Shown here in pieces: positions 40,933 to 49,225 of a DNA stretch of 64,000 nucleotides. The stretch covers positions 52,070 to 116,069 of the forward strand of contig JAANMP010000013.1 of the NCBI GenBank assembly GCA_011250595.1, written 5' to 3'. The first letter of the stretch is position 1; every line of letters starts with the position of its first letter. The position numbers and the translations under genes were made by a program. Source of the stretch: Bacillus sp. MM2020_1 (lineage in GTDB: Bacteria; Bacillota; Bacilli; Bacillales; Cytobacillaceae). The notes beneath the pieces are model-generated. The model was not told the origin of the DNA. It did not search any database and saw nothing but the letters and a program-made list of their open reading frames with translations.

Positions 40933-43233
40933 ATGAAAACAGCGATTTATCAAAATCAGAATATTTTCCTTGAACAATTAAGCAGGGATCAATATCAAAA
41001 AATATTTCTAGCCGGAAAAAATGGTCAACTGAACTGTTCTGTATGTAAAGAGAACGTTCGATTGTTTTTAGGTATTCAGAAGGAACCACATTTTTATCAT
41101 TTGCATTCACCTGATATACATTGTCCAGAGCCCACTGTAACTGCGGTAAAATTAGATTCCCACCAATCTACCGAGATAAATGGATTTCACATGCCAAAGG
41201 GCAGGACGATTACAACGACCCCACCAAGCATTGATATGTTCAAAACCGCCACAAACATTGAATATACTGTTCCATACAAACAGTCAATGAGTAACAACCC
41301 TGTGGAGCGCTCACCTTACTTACAGCAACTTGCCGAAAGTGGCGTTATTTTAGATGAAAGTCAGGCCGCCGCAGTCATGGAGACTGAAGGCTCTTTATTA
41401 GTCCTTGCAGGTGCCGGGAGTGGTAAAACTCGTGTATTAACTGCACGGACAGCGTTTATGATGAATGAAAAACACTTGGATCCAAGGACAATTATGCTTG
41501 TTACTTTCACATCGAAAGCAGCAGCTGAAATGAAAAACAGGCTGCTTTCGTACCCGCAAATGAAACGAGAAAAAATCACTCAACTTGTTACCGGTACTTT
41601 CCATAGCATTTTTTATCGAATCCTTATGTTCCACGATGGAAATAATTGGTCATCAAATAAATTGCTGAAAAAAGAATGGCAGCGGGATAAAATTTTGAAG
41701 GAATCAGGAAAAGAGCTCGACTTGTCGGAAAAAGAATTTGCCTATGATTTGGCCCTTCAGCAAATCGGCCTTTGGAAAAACTCATTAATGATGCCGAATG
41801 AAGTGAAGCCTGCTTCCGAATGGGAAGAAAAAGTAGTCTTTTTATATAAAAGATATGAGGAATATAAGAATAGAGAGGGTTTGTTTGATTTTGATGATAT
41901 GCTGATTGGCTGCTATCAGCTGTTTGTCTCGACCCCTTCCCTGCTTGAACAGTATCAAGAGCGGTTTCATTATTTCTTAATTGATGAGTTTCAGGATATA
42001 AATAAGGTGCAGTACGAGCTCATTAAACTTTTATCAGGTAAACATAAAAATGTTTGTGCCGTTGGTGACGACGATCAAGCAATCTATTCGTTTCGTGGTA
42101 GTGATCCTAGTTATTTGTTGGAATTTGAAAAAGATTTTCCATATGCCAAAATGGTCACACTTGACCAAAATTACCGATCGTCACATGAAATAGTTACTGC
42201 CGCAAATCAAATGATTGCTGCCAATAAAGTGAGAAGAACGAAGAAAATGAAGGCACAGTTTTCATCTGAAAGACTCCCGCAGTTATTTTTCCCCTTTGAT
42301 GAAGAGGAAGAAGCAACAATGATTCTTACAGATATACAAGAGCAGATTTCACTCGGAGCCAATCCGTCAGACTTTGCGATTCTTTACCGGACTAATGCCG
42401 GGTCTCGCGCAGTCTTTGAAAGGCTGGCTGGCTCCAACCTTCCTTTTAAAATTGATTTAGATGCAGAGGCTTTCTATGAACGTTATATTGTGAGAAGCGC
42501 TCTGGCATTTCTAAAGGTAAGTTTAAATGAAGAGGACCCGCAAGCAATGGCAGACATATTACCATTACTTTTTCTAAAACAGTTAATCCTCAAAGAATTA
42601 AAAGCACAAAGCATCCTAAGAGACTGCAGTCTTCTTGAGGCACTCGCACACTTAACAACAGCCCATGCATTTCAGGAAAAGAAATTAAAAAAGGCTGTCA
42701 CGATTATTCGAGGATTAAAGCATACGTCACCGCAATCAGCGATTGAAAAAGTAGAGAAAGATATTGGCTTTCTTGATTTTCTAAAAAAACGTGGAAATGA
42801 ATCGAATAAACTTGAAAAAGGATCGGACGACCTTAAGGATTTAAAAGTGGCAGCCAAAAGTTTTGACAGCCTTGAAGCGTTTCTGGCACATGCCGAGCAT
42901 ATGTCGGCGATGAATCGAGAAATCAAAAATTTAAGTAAACATTTTCAAGAAGCCATCAGCCTAAGTACAATCCACCGCTCAAAAGGTCTTGAGTACAAAA
43001 CCGTTTATATTATCGGCGCAGTCGATGGCAGCCTTCCTCATGATTTTGCCCTAGAAGCTTATCGGAATGGTGACTTTAATGCACTTGAGGAAGAAAGAAG
43101 ATTATTTTACGTAGCGATGACTCGTGCAAAGGAGCAACTGTTTATTTCTGTTCCACAAAATAGAAGAGGAAAAAAAGCCAATCGTTCAAGGTTTATTACT
43201 CCGCTTAATAAAAAGAAGAAGACCAATTCCTAA
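40933..43233 (+). CDS. yjcD: UvrD/Rep-like helicase YjcD
   Basis: Superfamily 1A DNA helicase of 766 residues. Walker A is LAGAGSGKTR (about 157-166), the DEFQDI box is motif II, QAIYSFRGSD is motif III, NYRSSHEI motif IV, and IHRSKGLEYKTVYI and VAMTRAKEQL are motifs V and VI. A roughly 100-residue N-terminal region carries CSVCKENVRLFLG and HFYHLHSPDIHC, similar to the N-terminus of CoiA encoded at 59603-60799. It is shorter in the 2B region than PcrA. The role is unwinding DNA in repair or recombination; the exact pathway is not known. Confidence 0.9.
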   Translation: MKTAIYQNQNIFLEQLSRDQYQKIFLAGKNGQLNCSVCKENVRLFLGIQKEPHFYHLHSPDIHCPEPTVTAVKLDSHQSTEINGFHMPKGRTITTTPPSIDMFKTATNIEYTVPYKQSMSNNPVERSPYLQQLAESGVILDESQAAAVMETEGSLLVLAGAGSGKTRVLTARTAFMMNEKHLDPRTIMLVTFTSKAAAEMKNRLLSYPQMKREKITQLVTGTFHSIFYRILMFHDGNNWSSNKLLKKEWQRDKILKESGKELDLSEKEFAYDLALQQIGLWKNSLMMPNEVKPASEWEEKVVFLYKRYEEYKNREGLFDFDDMLIGCYQLFVSTPSLLEQYQERFHYFLIDEFQDINKVQYELIKLLSGKHKNVCAVGDDDQAIYSFRGSDPSYLLEFEKDFPYAKMVTLDQNYRSSHEIVTAANQMIAANKVRRTKKMKAQFSSERLPQLFFPFDEEEEATMILTDIQEQISLGANPSDFAILYRTNAGSRAVFERLAGSNLPFKIDLDAEAFYERYIVRSALAFLKVSLNEEDPQAMADILPLLFLKQLILKELKAQSILRDCSLLEALAHLTTAHAFQEKKLKKAVTIIRGLKHTSPQSAIEKVEKDIGFLDFLKKRGNESNKLEKGSDDLKDLKVAAKSFDSLEAFLAHAEHMSAMNREIKNLSKHFQEAISLSTIHRSKGLEYKTVYIIGAVDGSLPHDFALEAYRNGDFNALEEERRLFYVAMTRAKEQLFISVPQNRRGKKANRSRFITPLNKKKKTNS

Positions 43234-43258
43234 ATTAGGAAAGTGGTCTTCTTTTTTT
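43211..43258. terminator. Bidirectional terminator
   Basis: Stem AAAGAAGACCA-ATTCC / GGAAA-TGGTCTTCTTT overlaps the yjcD stop and is flanked by A and T runs. It serves convergent yjcD and spoVIF. Confidence 0.75.
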
Positions 43259-43517
43259 ATTTTTTATTGATCATATTCGAGATTGTATTGAGGTCAAGTT
43301 GTTTTCCATCGTTAATGATCGATTTAACAATTTGATCTTCCATTTCTTGACTTACCGGTTTATTGGCAATTTGAGAAACTCGACGGATCACATTACGGAC
43401 AGTTTTTTCATCTTTAAAATTCGCATTTTGTAATGAATTGGCTAAATCAAAGATATCTTTCATATTAACGCCCGTTTTCTTTTCAATGTTTTTAAAAAAT
43501 CCATTATCCATGTTCAA
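43257..43517 (-). CDS. spoVIF: Stage VI sporulation protein F
   Basis: SpoVIF (YjcC) of 86 residues, the same length as in B. subtilis. FKNIEKKTGVNMKDIFDLANS and the ending NTISNMINKK are characteristic. In B. subtilis it is made in the mother cell and helps coat assembly and GerE-dependent expression. The start is TTG, eight bases behind AAGGAG; an ATG two codons later is farther away. It lies near coat genes. Confidence 0.88.
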   Translation of the reverse strand: MNMDNGFFKNIEKKTGVNMKDIFDLANSLQNANFKDEKTVRNVIRRVSQIANKPVSQEMEDQIVKSIINDGKQLDLNTISNMINKK

Positions 43518-43583
43518 AGATCACGCTCCTTCATAAACTACTTTTATTGTATGAAGGAAGGGCAAAATGGTGAATAAAATAGG

Positions 43584-43659
43584 AAAAGCGTACGCGCCCA
43601 TAGGCGCATACGCTTTTGAAGCAAAGAAAGGGCTGGCCATCTTTTTTGGCCAACCCCTT
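43584..43659 (-). terminator. Two hairpins behind yjcZ-type gene
   Basis: Two GC-rich stems follow the small YjcZ-type gene on the minus strand: GGGGTTGGCC / GGCCAGCCC (43628-43659) and AAAAGCGTATGCGCC / GGCGCGTACGCTTTT (43584-43617). Neither has a long T run. The second is very stable. Confidence 0.55.
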
Positions 43660-43683
43660 CTATTAATACAAGCTTACTGTTTA

Positions 43684-43815
43684 TTAATAGAAGCTTGCAC
43701 CAACAATGATTAAAAGGATGAATAATACGACGATTAATACAAAAGTCGAACCGCCGCCATACCCACCGCCGTAGCCACCGCCGTAGCCGCAGCATCCGCC
43801 GCCATATCCGAACAT
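43684..43815 (-). CDS. yjcZ: YjcZ family sporulation protein
   Basis: Protein of 43 residues too short for most gene finders. A Gly/Tyr-rich N-terminal half begins [14 protein letters not shown], followed by a hydrophobic helix (about 24-42) ending in SFY. YjcZ family proteins are small, spore-associated and often present in several copies per genome. GAGGTGA lies nine bases upstream of the ATG. Its role in spores is unknown. Confidence 0.85.
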   Translation of the reverse strand: MFGYGGGCCGYGGGYGGGYGGGSTFVLIVVLFILLIIVGASFY

Positions 43816-43922
43816 AGAATGTCACCTCACTTCTGTAATCTCATTAATAACATATGAAATTACTTTATACTGTGTGTAGGCGCGACATCTATTTCAGTAA
43901 ATTGGATTCAAAAATTTGTAGT

Positions 43923-44279
43923 CTATCCTTTCGGTTTAAAAATTAATGCACCTATAAATCCAAATATTATTGCTGCAGAGATACCGGAACTTGTCACTTG
44001 AAACATACCTGTCAATACTCCGATCAGCCCATGTTTCTCTGCATCCTGCAGGGCTCCGTGGACTAAAGAATTACCAAAACTGGTAATTGGAATGGTAGCT
44101 CCAGCCCCTGCAAAGTCAACCAGCGGCTCATACAGTCCGAAACCATCCAATATTGCTCCAATAACAACAAGCAAACTTAGTGTATGACCTGGGGTAAGCT
44201 TGGCAACATCAAATAAAAGCTGCCCGATAACACAAATTAGCCCGCCGATAACAAATGCCCAGAAAAACATCGCTAGCAT
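43923..44279 (-). CDS. spoVAE: Stage V sporulation protein AE
   Basis: SpoVAE(b)-type membrane protein of 118 residues with about three to four helices ([16 protein letters not shown] near the start). It belongs to the channel that moves dipicolinic acid into the forespore and out during germination. The longest frame starts seven codons earlier and overlaps spoVAD; the ATG used here has AAGGAG six bases upstream. It is the last of a lipoprotein-spoVAC-spoVAD-spoVAE operon. Confidence 0.88.
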   Translation of the reverse strand: MLAMFFWAFVIGGLICVIGQLLFDVAKLTPGHTLSLLVVIGAILDGFGLYEPLVDFAGAGATIPITSFGNSLVHGALQDAEKHGLIGVLTGMFQVTSSGISAAIIFGFIGALIFKPKG

Positions 44280-44283
44280 TGGA

Positions 44284-45309
44284 TCACTCCTTATCTCCAT
44301 TCATTTCGATCGCAACCGCATGTGCAATACAGGGGATCGATTCGTTTTGCTGAAAACTAAGCGGTGACAGCAATGCCCCAGTTGCAACTACGAGGATTCG
44401 TTTATATATACCCTTTTTCAATTGGTTTAATAAATGCCCATATAAAGCTGTTGCTGAGCATCCCGCGCCGCTTCCACCCGATTGTACAGGCTGATCATCT
44501 TTATACATTAATAAACCACAATCCTGGAATTGTTTCCGCTCTAATTGAAGACCACTTTTGTTGATTAACTCGAAAGCTGTATCATGACCGACCCTTCCCA
44601 GGTCGCCGGTTACAATTAAATCATAATAAGAGGGCTCTATTTGAAGATCACGGAAATGGGCCATTATTGTATCAGCTGCCGCTGGTGCCATCGCCCCACC
44701 CATATTAAAAGGGTCAGATAACCCCATATCGACGACTTTTCCAATCGTTGCCGAAATTGTCACCGGATGCATCTGCCCAGGTTCATTTGATTGCACTAAA
44801 GCTACTCCAGCACCTGTAACCGTCCATTGTGCAGTAGGCGGCTTTTGACCCCCGTACTCTGTAGGGTAGCGAAATTGTTTTTCAACTGCAGCATTATGAC
44901 TTGATGCACCCGTAAGCACGTACTTCGCGCCATCGTAATTAACTACGAAAGATGCTAAAGCCAAGCCTTCCATTGAAGTTGAGCAGGCACCAAAGAGTCC
45001 AAAGTATGGAATCTGCATCGTTCGTGCCGCAAAGCTGGTTGGGGTAATTTGATTAATTAAATCTCCGGCAAATAAAAATTGAATCTGCTCTTTCTCAATT
45101 TTCCCTTTTTGCAACGCTGTTTTTATCGCCTCTTCTAAAAGTAACCTATGTGCTTTTTCATAGGTTTCCTTTCCCATCCACAAATCCTCAAATAATAAAT
45201 CAAAATCATTAGCTAATTTTCCATTTGCTTCAAATGGTCCTCCCGTTACACCTGTTGCTGTAATCATTGGCCGGTTTGTAAAAACCCATGATTGATGTCC
45301 TTTTAACAA
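44284..45309 (-). CDS. spoVAD: Stage V sporulation protein AD
   Basis: SpoVAD of 341 residues with a thiolase/ketoacyl-synthase-like fold; it binds dipicolinic acid. The text ([30 protein letters not shown]) follows the family. The start is TTG immediately after the spoVAC stop, behind GGGGGG. It lies on the inner forespore membrane, with SpoVAC and SpoVAE as partners. Confidence 0.9.
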   Translation of the reverse strand: MLKGHQSWVFTNRPMITATGVTGGPFEANGKLANDFDLLFEDLWMGKETYEKAHRLLLEEAIKTALQKGKIEKEQIQFLFAGDLINQITPTSFAARTMQIPYFGLFGACSTSMEGLALASFVVNYDGAKYVLTGASSHNAAVEKQFRYPTEYGGQKPPTAQWTVTGAGVALVQSNEPGQMHPVTISATIGKVVDMGLSDPFNMGGAMAPAAADTIMAHFRDLQIEPSYYDLIVTGDLGRVGHDTAFELINKSGLQLERKQFQDCGLLMYKDDQPVQSGGSGAGCSATALYGHLLNQLKKGIYKRILVVATGALLSPLSFQQNESIPCIAHAVAIEMNGDKE

Positions 45310-45789
45310 TTACAAAACCCCCCACATTACCAGCAGTGTTTTAATAAGTGCTACAACAAAGGCTGAGAAAACACCGAAGAGAACAACAGATCCTGCCAGT
45401 TTAAACATATTTCCACCTACACCTAAAACAAAGCCTTCCGTTCGATGTTCGATGCATGCCGAGATTACGGCATTTCCAAAGCCAGTAACGGGCACGGCAC
45501 TTCCTGCTCCGGCAAATTGTCCTAGACGATCGTAGATTCCGAAGCCAGTGAGTAACATTGATAAAAAGACCATGGTGGCTACTGTCGGATTTCCTACGCT
45601 CTGTTCAGTAAAATCAAAAAAGTAAATATAAAAGTAACTGATGGCTTGGCCGATAACACAAATAATTCCGCCTACTAAAAATGCCTTAATACAATTCTTC
45701 AGAACAGGCCTCTTGATTTCATGCTTCTGCTGAAGTTGTTGATAGTTGCGCTGCTGTGGCGTCATATTTTTTTGCTTAGTCGTTGCCAT
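45310..45789 (-). CDS. spoVAC: Stage V sporulation protein AC
   Basis: SpoVAC of 159 residues with about four helices. After a polar N-terminus rich in Gln, the GGIICVIGQAISY stretch marks the family and is repeated in SpoVAE. SpoVAC is a mechanosensitive-channel-like component for dipicolinic acid release. An ATG two codons earlier is too close to AAAGGAAG, so the second was chosen. It abuts spoVAD directly. Confidence 0.9.
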   Translation of the reverse strand: MATTKQKNMTPQQRNYQQLQQKHEIKRPVLKNCIKAFLVGGIICVIGQAISYFYIYFFDFTEQSVGNPTVATMVFLSMLLTGFGIYDRLGQFAGAGSAVPVTGFGNAVISACIEHRTEGFVLGVGGNMFKLAGSVVLFGVFSAFVVALIKTLLVMWGVL

Positions 45790-45805
45790 CTTCATTCTTC
45801 CTTTC

Positions 45806-46273
45806 TTACTTCAATTCTTTTGTCATGTTAACAATTTCTTTAAAACGTTTTTCAGCACGTTGATCAGAAAATTTAGAGGTTTTCATTTTCTCATCGAGTC
45901 TCACCGTTTCTAAGAAAATTTTATAGTCGCTTGAGATCGTAAAGTTTTCCTTTGGATATTTTTCTTCAAGCATTTTGTTGATGTTCTTTTCAATTTTTTT
46001 CATTCTAAAACGATACAAATGCTTAACCTTATAAACAACCAGGGTATCTTTTTTCCCTTTGACCACGGCCACATCATATAATTCTGGAAAGACGCTTACA
46101 TCCTGTTCAATTGCTTTTACATGATTTTTACTTTCGTGTTTTTCTGTCACAATCGGGCTAGGGTTCGTTGTTTTCATAAGGGTCAATTGGCTATCCTTAA
46201 CCTGCTGATTTTGAGAACAGGAGGAGAGTAATAATAAACAAGCAAATAATATCCAATAATGAATAACTTTCAT
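45806..46273 (-). CDS. YhcN/YlaJ-type sporulation lipoprotein
   Basis: Lipoprotein of 155 residues. The signal peptide ends in the lipobox LSSC (cysteine at about 19), followed by a polar Ser/Gln region and a charged C-terminal half. Such YhcN/YlaJ lipoproteins precede spoVAC in spoVA2-type operons, which raise spore heat resistance. A longer frame starts 19 codons earlier but would bury the signal peptide; AGGGATGG lies six bases before the ATG used. Confidence 0.78.
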   Translation of the reverse strand: MKVIHYWILFACLLLLSSCSQNQQVKDSQLTLMKTTNPSPIVTEKHESKNHVKAIEQDVSVFPELYDVAVVKGKKDTLVVYKVKHLYRFRMKKIEKNINKMLEEKYPKENFTISSDYKIFLETVRLDEKMKTSKFSDQRAEKRFKEIVNMTKELK

Positions 46274-46385
46274 TTGATTCCATCCCTTATTTCGTTTTTT
46301 TACCATCACTATAGGTAGTTTTTTCGACATTGTCTAAAATTATGACTAGCTACGCGTAATTTATCTATATTCCTCAGCAAATATA

Positions 46386-46411
46386 AAAAACTGCCAGTTA
46401 ATCTGACAGTT
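46386..46411 (-). terminator. Terminator after small CGCG protein
   Basis: Stem AACTGTCAG / CTGGCAGTT with one G-T pair and a TTTTTTA tail on the minus strand. Confidence 0.75.
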
Positions 46412-46420
46412 CCCAATAGC

Positions 46421-46558
46421 TTACTTTGAAGTTTTTTTGCCACATCCGCACCCTTTTTTCTTTATCGATTTAGATGGTTGATACATTTGGGTTGTTTCGG
46501 ATGACTGTATGGATTGTGAGTAATCAGTAGTTTGAGTTCTCCTTTTTTTCTGACTCAT
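46421..46558 (-). CDS. Small basic CGCG protein
   Basis: Protein of 45 residues: a Lys/Arg start, a Ser/Thr/Gln-rich middle, and the ending KKKGCGCGKKTSK with two cysteines. It has its own ribosome site, GGGAGAGAG, six bases before the ATG, and its own terminator. I do not know the family. Its place between spore genes suggests a spore or coat protein, but this is inference. Confidence 0.6.
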   Translation of the reverse strand: MSQKKRRTQTTDYSQSIQSSETTQMYQPSKSIKKKGCGCGKKTSK

Positions 46559-46641
46559 TTATCTCTCTCCCTTACGATTAATTTATTATCTGCTTGTATT
46601 AGAATATGAGCAACTGCGAAGTCTTGTCTCAGCGAACACCT

Positions 46642-46998
46642 TTATTTTTCGATAAAATGCTGTACAATTGACTCCAATATCGATGCGAAGCCAGCTACTG
46701 CAAAAATTAAAATAATCGGAAAAGAGAAGTCGGGGTATAGAAGAGATATAGCTACGATTCCTGCAGAAGCCCATATCCCGGTACACCAGTAACAGCTAAG
46801 CAGTTCACCGATAAACTTTTTGAACCCTTTTTCCTTAGGGAGATAATAAACCTCGATTTCACCCTCCTCATTTTCTTCTTTGATTTCATTGAAAAAAGGC
46901 TCCCGAATAAACTCAGTTATTTTATCAAAAACAAGGAGCCTGGTCAGCCTAAAGCTTGCAAGCGAAAGAATAAGAATTTGTAAAATCGTTATATTCAT
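46642..46998 (-). CDS. yjcA: Sporulation protein YjcA (DUF1360)
   Basis: DUF1360 protein of 118 residues. An N-terminal hydrophobic part with the family motif LASFRLTRLLVFD precedes an acidic linker, then SCYWCTGIWASAG and a second membrane segment. YjcA of B. subtilis is nearly the same size and is sporulation-linked, and the gene sits at the same place next to cotZ. AAAGG stands nine bases or so before the ATG. Confidence 0.88.
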   Translation of the reverse strand: MNITILQILILSLASFRLTRLLVFDKITEFIREPFFNEIKEENEEGEIEVYYLPKEKGFKKFIGELLSCYWCTGIWASAGIVAISLLYPDFSFPIILIFAVAGFASILESIVQHFIEK

Positions 46999-47072
46999 GT
47001 TGAATTTTCCTTTCCAACTAACATGAAATATATTAATTGCCTAATTTTTCTAAATCAAGGCTATTGTCCGTT

Positions 47073-47100
47073 ACCCAAAAGTGCTCTGTGAAATATGTTA
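47073..47100 (+). promoter_or_regulatory. Possible sigma-K promoter of cotZ
   Basis: AC, a 17-base gap and AATATGTTA resemble the sigma-K pattern (mACm, CATANNNTA) with one mismatch in the -10. It is about 40 bases upstream of the cotZ start. Coat genes of this type are sigma-K dependent in B. subtilis. Confidence 0.35.
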
Positions 47101-47140
47101 GTAATGTAAGATATATATCACGGTTAAGGAGGAAAAATAA

Positions 47141-47653
47141 ATGGGTTGTGGAAATAATAATCATGATTTTCGTAACGGTAATTGTGTTTGCGAAGTCGTT
47201 CGTGCAATTAAAGATATCCAAGATAATGCTGTAGAAGAAGACGATTGCCCAGAGTGTTCCAGTTGTTTCGCTGAGCCTCTAGGTTCTTTGGTGTCACCTG
47301 CGAGGAGAGATCCTGTAGATACTCGTGTATTTGTATTAAGTACTGCGGATGGTTCTCCATTCCATGCATTCTTTAGTAACGAAAACAATGCATGTGTATC
47401 CATCTACTTCCGCGTAGAAGATGTATTTGACAACTGTTGTGCGACACTTCGTGTGTTAGTACCAGGTCGCCGCGAAGGCGGAACTTTTTGCCCGGTAAAC
47501 TTAGTTTCAGGCGGAGATAAGTGCTGCATTAACCTGGATAAAGTTTGTCAGGTTGAACGTTTCCGTGCTAGTAACGACTGCATTACAGTTGACTTAAGCT
47601 GCTTCTGTGCAGTTCAATGTATTGCTGATGTTAACCTTGGAATTTGCAACTAA
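47141..47653 (+). CDS. cotZ: Spore coat protein CotZ/CotY
   Basis: Cysteine-rich coat protein of 170 residues with 18 cysteines (for example DDCPECSSCF and DNCCATLRV). CotY and CotZ form the cross-linked outer crust in B. subtilis. It starts ATGGGTTGTGG behind AAGGAGG. Only one copy is here, and cotX, cotW and cotV, which accompany cotYZ in B. subtilis, are missing, so the crust may be simpler. It could equally be called cotY. Confidence 0.88.
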   Translation: MGCGNNNHDFRNGNCVCEVVRAIKDIQDNAVEEDDCPECSSCFAEPLGSLVSPARRDPVDTRVFVLSTADGSPFHAFFSNENNACVSIYFRVEDVFDNCCATLRVLVPGRREGGTFCPVNLVSGGDKCCINLDKVCQVERFRASNDCITVDLSCFCAVQCIADVNLGICN

Positions 47654-47659
47654 AAACTT

Positions 47660-47689
47660 AGCCAGTCGGTAATTCGGCTGGCTTTTTTT
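47660..47689 (+). terminator. Terminator after cotZ
   Basis: Stem AGCCAG / CTGGCT with a T run of seven, directly behind cotZ. Confidence 0.8.
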
Positions 47690-47722
47690 GTTTTGGAAGA
47701 ACGAAGAATTTACGTTTGCCTG

Positions 47723-48220
47723 CTATTTTTTTATCCCGATCAGCATTACATTTTTAAGTGCATTGACTGATACTGTTTTCATCGTTTGGTCATGAAAACG
47801 GATCGTTACTTCGTTTCCATCATACTTAGTTAGGTACCCCTGATAATTTCCTTCGTCGGTAATGAATACACATGGGGGAGGTGGAAGGACTATAGGATAT
47901 TTGATTAAATAATCTAATCGTTCGATTACATTCATTTCTTTGAAGGGTTTTACCCGTTTAAATGTTGAGTGATGCTTATCTGATATTGATGTTTTTTGCG
48001 GATTTTCTAATTTATTTTCTTCCTTATTTTTTGGCTCTGGTTCAATATCCTTCTTGGCTAAGGAAATTTTCTTTTTACTTTCAACTTCTATTGGCATTTC
48101 ATCCTCAATTAGCACTTCATCCAATTTGATTGAATAAGTGTCCTGCATGTTAGTTGCAGGAGTCCTTGCAAACGGCTGATGTATATAGAGTAATGGTCCT
48201 TTACTCTTCTTTTTCGACAT
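47723..48220 (-). CDS. cotO: Spore coat protein CotO
   Basis: CotO (YjbX) family protein of 165 residues. The N-terminal KKKSKGPLLYIHQPFA motif and the C-terminal RFHDQTMKTVSVNALK domain, with KYPIVLPPPPCVFIT before it, are the conserved parts; the middle is charged and variable. CotO acts as a morphogenetic coat protein under CotE control. The B. subtilis protein is longer (about 227). An ATG five codons earlier sits inside the ribosome site; GGAGG precedes the one used. Confidence 0.85.
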   Translation of the reverse strand: MSKKKSKGPLLYIHQPFARTPATNMQDTYSIKLDEVLIEDEMPIEVESKKKISLAKKDIEPEPKNKEENKLENPQKTSISDKHHSTFKRVKPFKEMNVIERLDYLIKYPIVLPPPPCVFITDEGNYQGYLTKYDGNEVTIRFHDQTMKTVSVNALKNVMLIGIKK

Positions 48221-48308
48221 GCTCTGAACCTCCATTTACGTAATCCTACACATTATATTTATGCTAAATGCCCAAACGGGTTCATAGGAAATTAAAAAAT
48301 TTGCACGC

Positions 48309-48334
48309 AAAAGGCCCGCATCAGATGCGGACCT
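48309..48334 (-). terminator. Terminator after fabI
   Basis: Stem AGGTCCGCAT / ATGCGGGCCT, loop CTG, and TTTTG on the minus strand. Confidence 0.75.
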
Positions 48335-48340
48335 GCATTT

Positions 48341-49111
48341 TTATAGAATATGATATCCGGAATCTACATGGATGTTTTCACCGGTAATTCCACGGGAAAG
48401 GTCACTGAAAAGGAAAAGGGCTGTATCGCCAACCTCTTCGGTAGTTGTTGCTCTTCGTAATGGGGCTCTTTCTTCCACTACTCTTGTGATTTCGTTAAAA
48501 TCACCCACGCCTTTAGCTGATAACGTCCGAATCGGACCAGCTGAAATGGAGTTAACACGAATGCCTTCTTTTCCAAGATCTGCTGCTAAGTACCTGACAC
48601 TTGCATCAAGAGAAGCCTTAGCCACTCCCATAACATTATAATTTGGAAGGGCACGCTCACCGCCAAGGTAAGTCAACGTCACGATGCTTCCACCCTCTGT
48701 CATCAATCCTCTTGCCTCTTTGGCAACAGCTGTTAAAGAATATGAACTAATATTATGAGCAAGCAAGAAGCCCTCTCTTGTAGTGTTCAGATATTCACCT
48801 TTTAATTCTTCTTTGTTTGCAAAAGCAATACAATGTGCTACACCTTGAATTGTTCCAACTGCTTCTTTAATTTCAGCAAAGCACTTCGCGACAGCTTCAT
48901 CACTTGTAACATCACACGGTAAAACAAGAGTCCCTTCAGCTTCTAACGAATTAGCAAGTTCACGAACACTGCTTTCTAATCTTTCACCTGCATAGGTAAA
49001 AATTAATCTAGCTCCTGCATTGTGCAATGAGCGGGCAATTCCCCATGCAATACTGCGTTTATTGGCAACACCCATTACTACATAAGTTTTTCCGGATAAA
49101 GAAAGATTCAT
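48341..49111 (-). CDS. fabI: Enoyl-ACP reductase FabI
   Basis: NADH-dependent enoyl-acyl-carrier-protein reductase of 256 residues in fatty acid synthesis. The cofactor motif VMGVANKRSIAWGIA opens the protein. The catalytic tyrosine and lysine are in YNVMGVAK (Tyr157, Lys164), with a second tyrosine ten residues earlier in LTYLGGERALPN. AGGAGG lies 11 bases upstream of the ATG. A FapR operator stands upstream, so the gene is in the malonyl-CoA-sensing regulon. Confidence 0.93.
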   Translation of the reverse strand: MNLSLSGKTYVVMGVANKRSIAWGIARSLHNAGARLIFTYAGERLESSVRELANSLEAEGTLVLPCDVTSDEAVAKCFAEIKEAVGTIQGVAHCIAFANKEELKGEYLNTTREGFLLAHNISSYSLTAVAKEARGLMTEGGSIVTLTYLGGERALPNYNVMGVAKASLDASVRYLAADLGKEGIRVNSISAGPIRTLSAKGVGDFNEITRVVEERAPLRRATTTEEVGDTALFLFSDLSRGITGENIHVDSGYHIL

Positions 49112-49144
49112 ATTGAAAAAGTCCTCCTACGATTACATGAGTTA

Positions 49145-49161
49145 TTAGTACTTGGTACTAA
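49145..49161 (-). promoter_or_regulatory. FapR operator of fabI
   Basis: TTAGTACTTGGTACTAA matches the FapR consensus TTAGTACCTGATACTAA at 15 of 17 positions and is palindromic. It lies 33 bases upstream of the fabI ATG. FapR represses fatty acid genes until malonyl-CoA accumulates. Confidence 0.88.
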
Positions 49162-49225
49162 TTTTACACTAATTTACGATAAATGAAAAGTTCAACACAT
49201 CAAACAAAATTTTTTCAATAATATT

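Noticed and set aside
48588..48605. Another REP-like CCTGACAC motif inside fabI
   Set aside because: It lies within conserved coding sequence, lacks the second half of the palindrome and is explained by codons.
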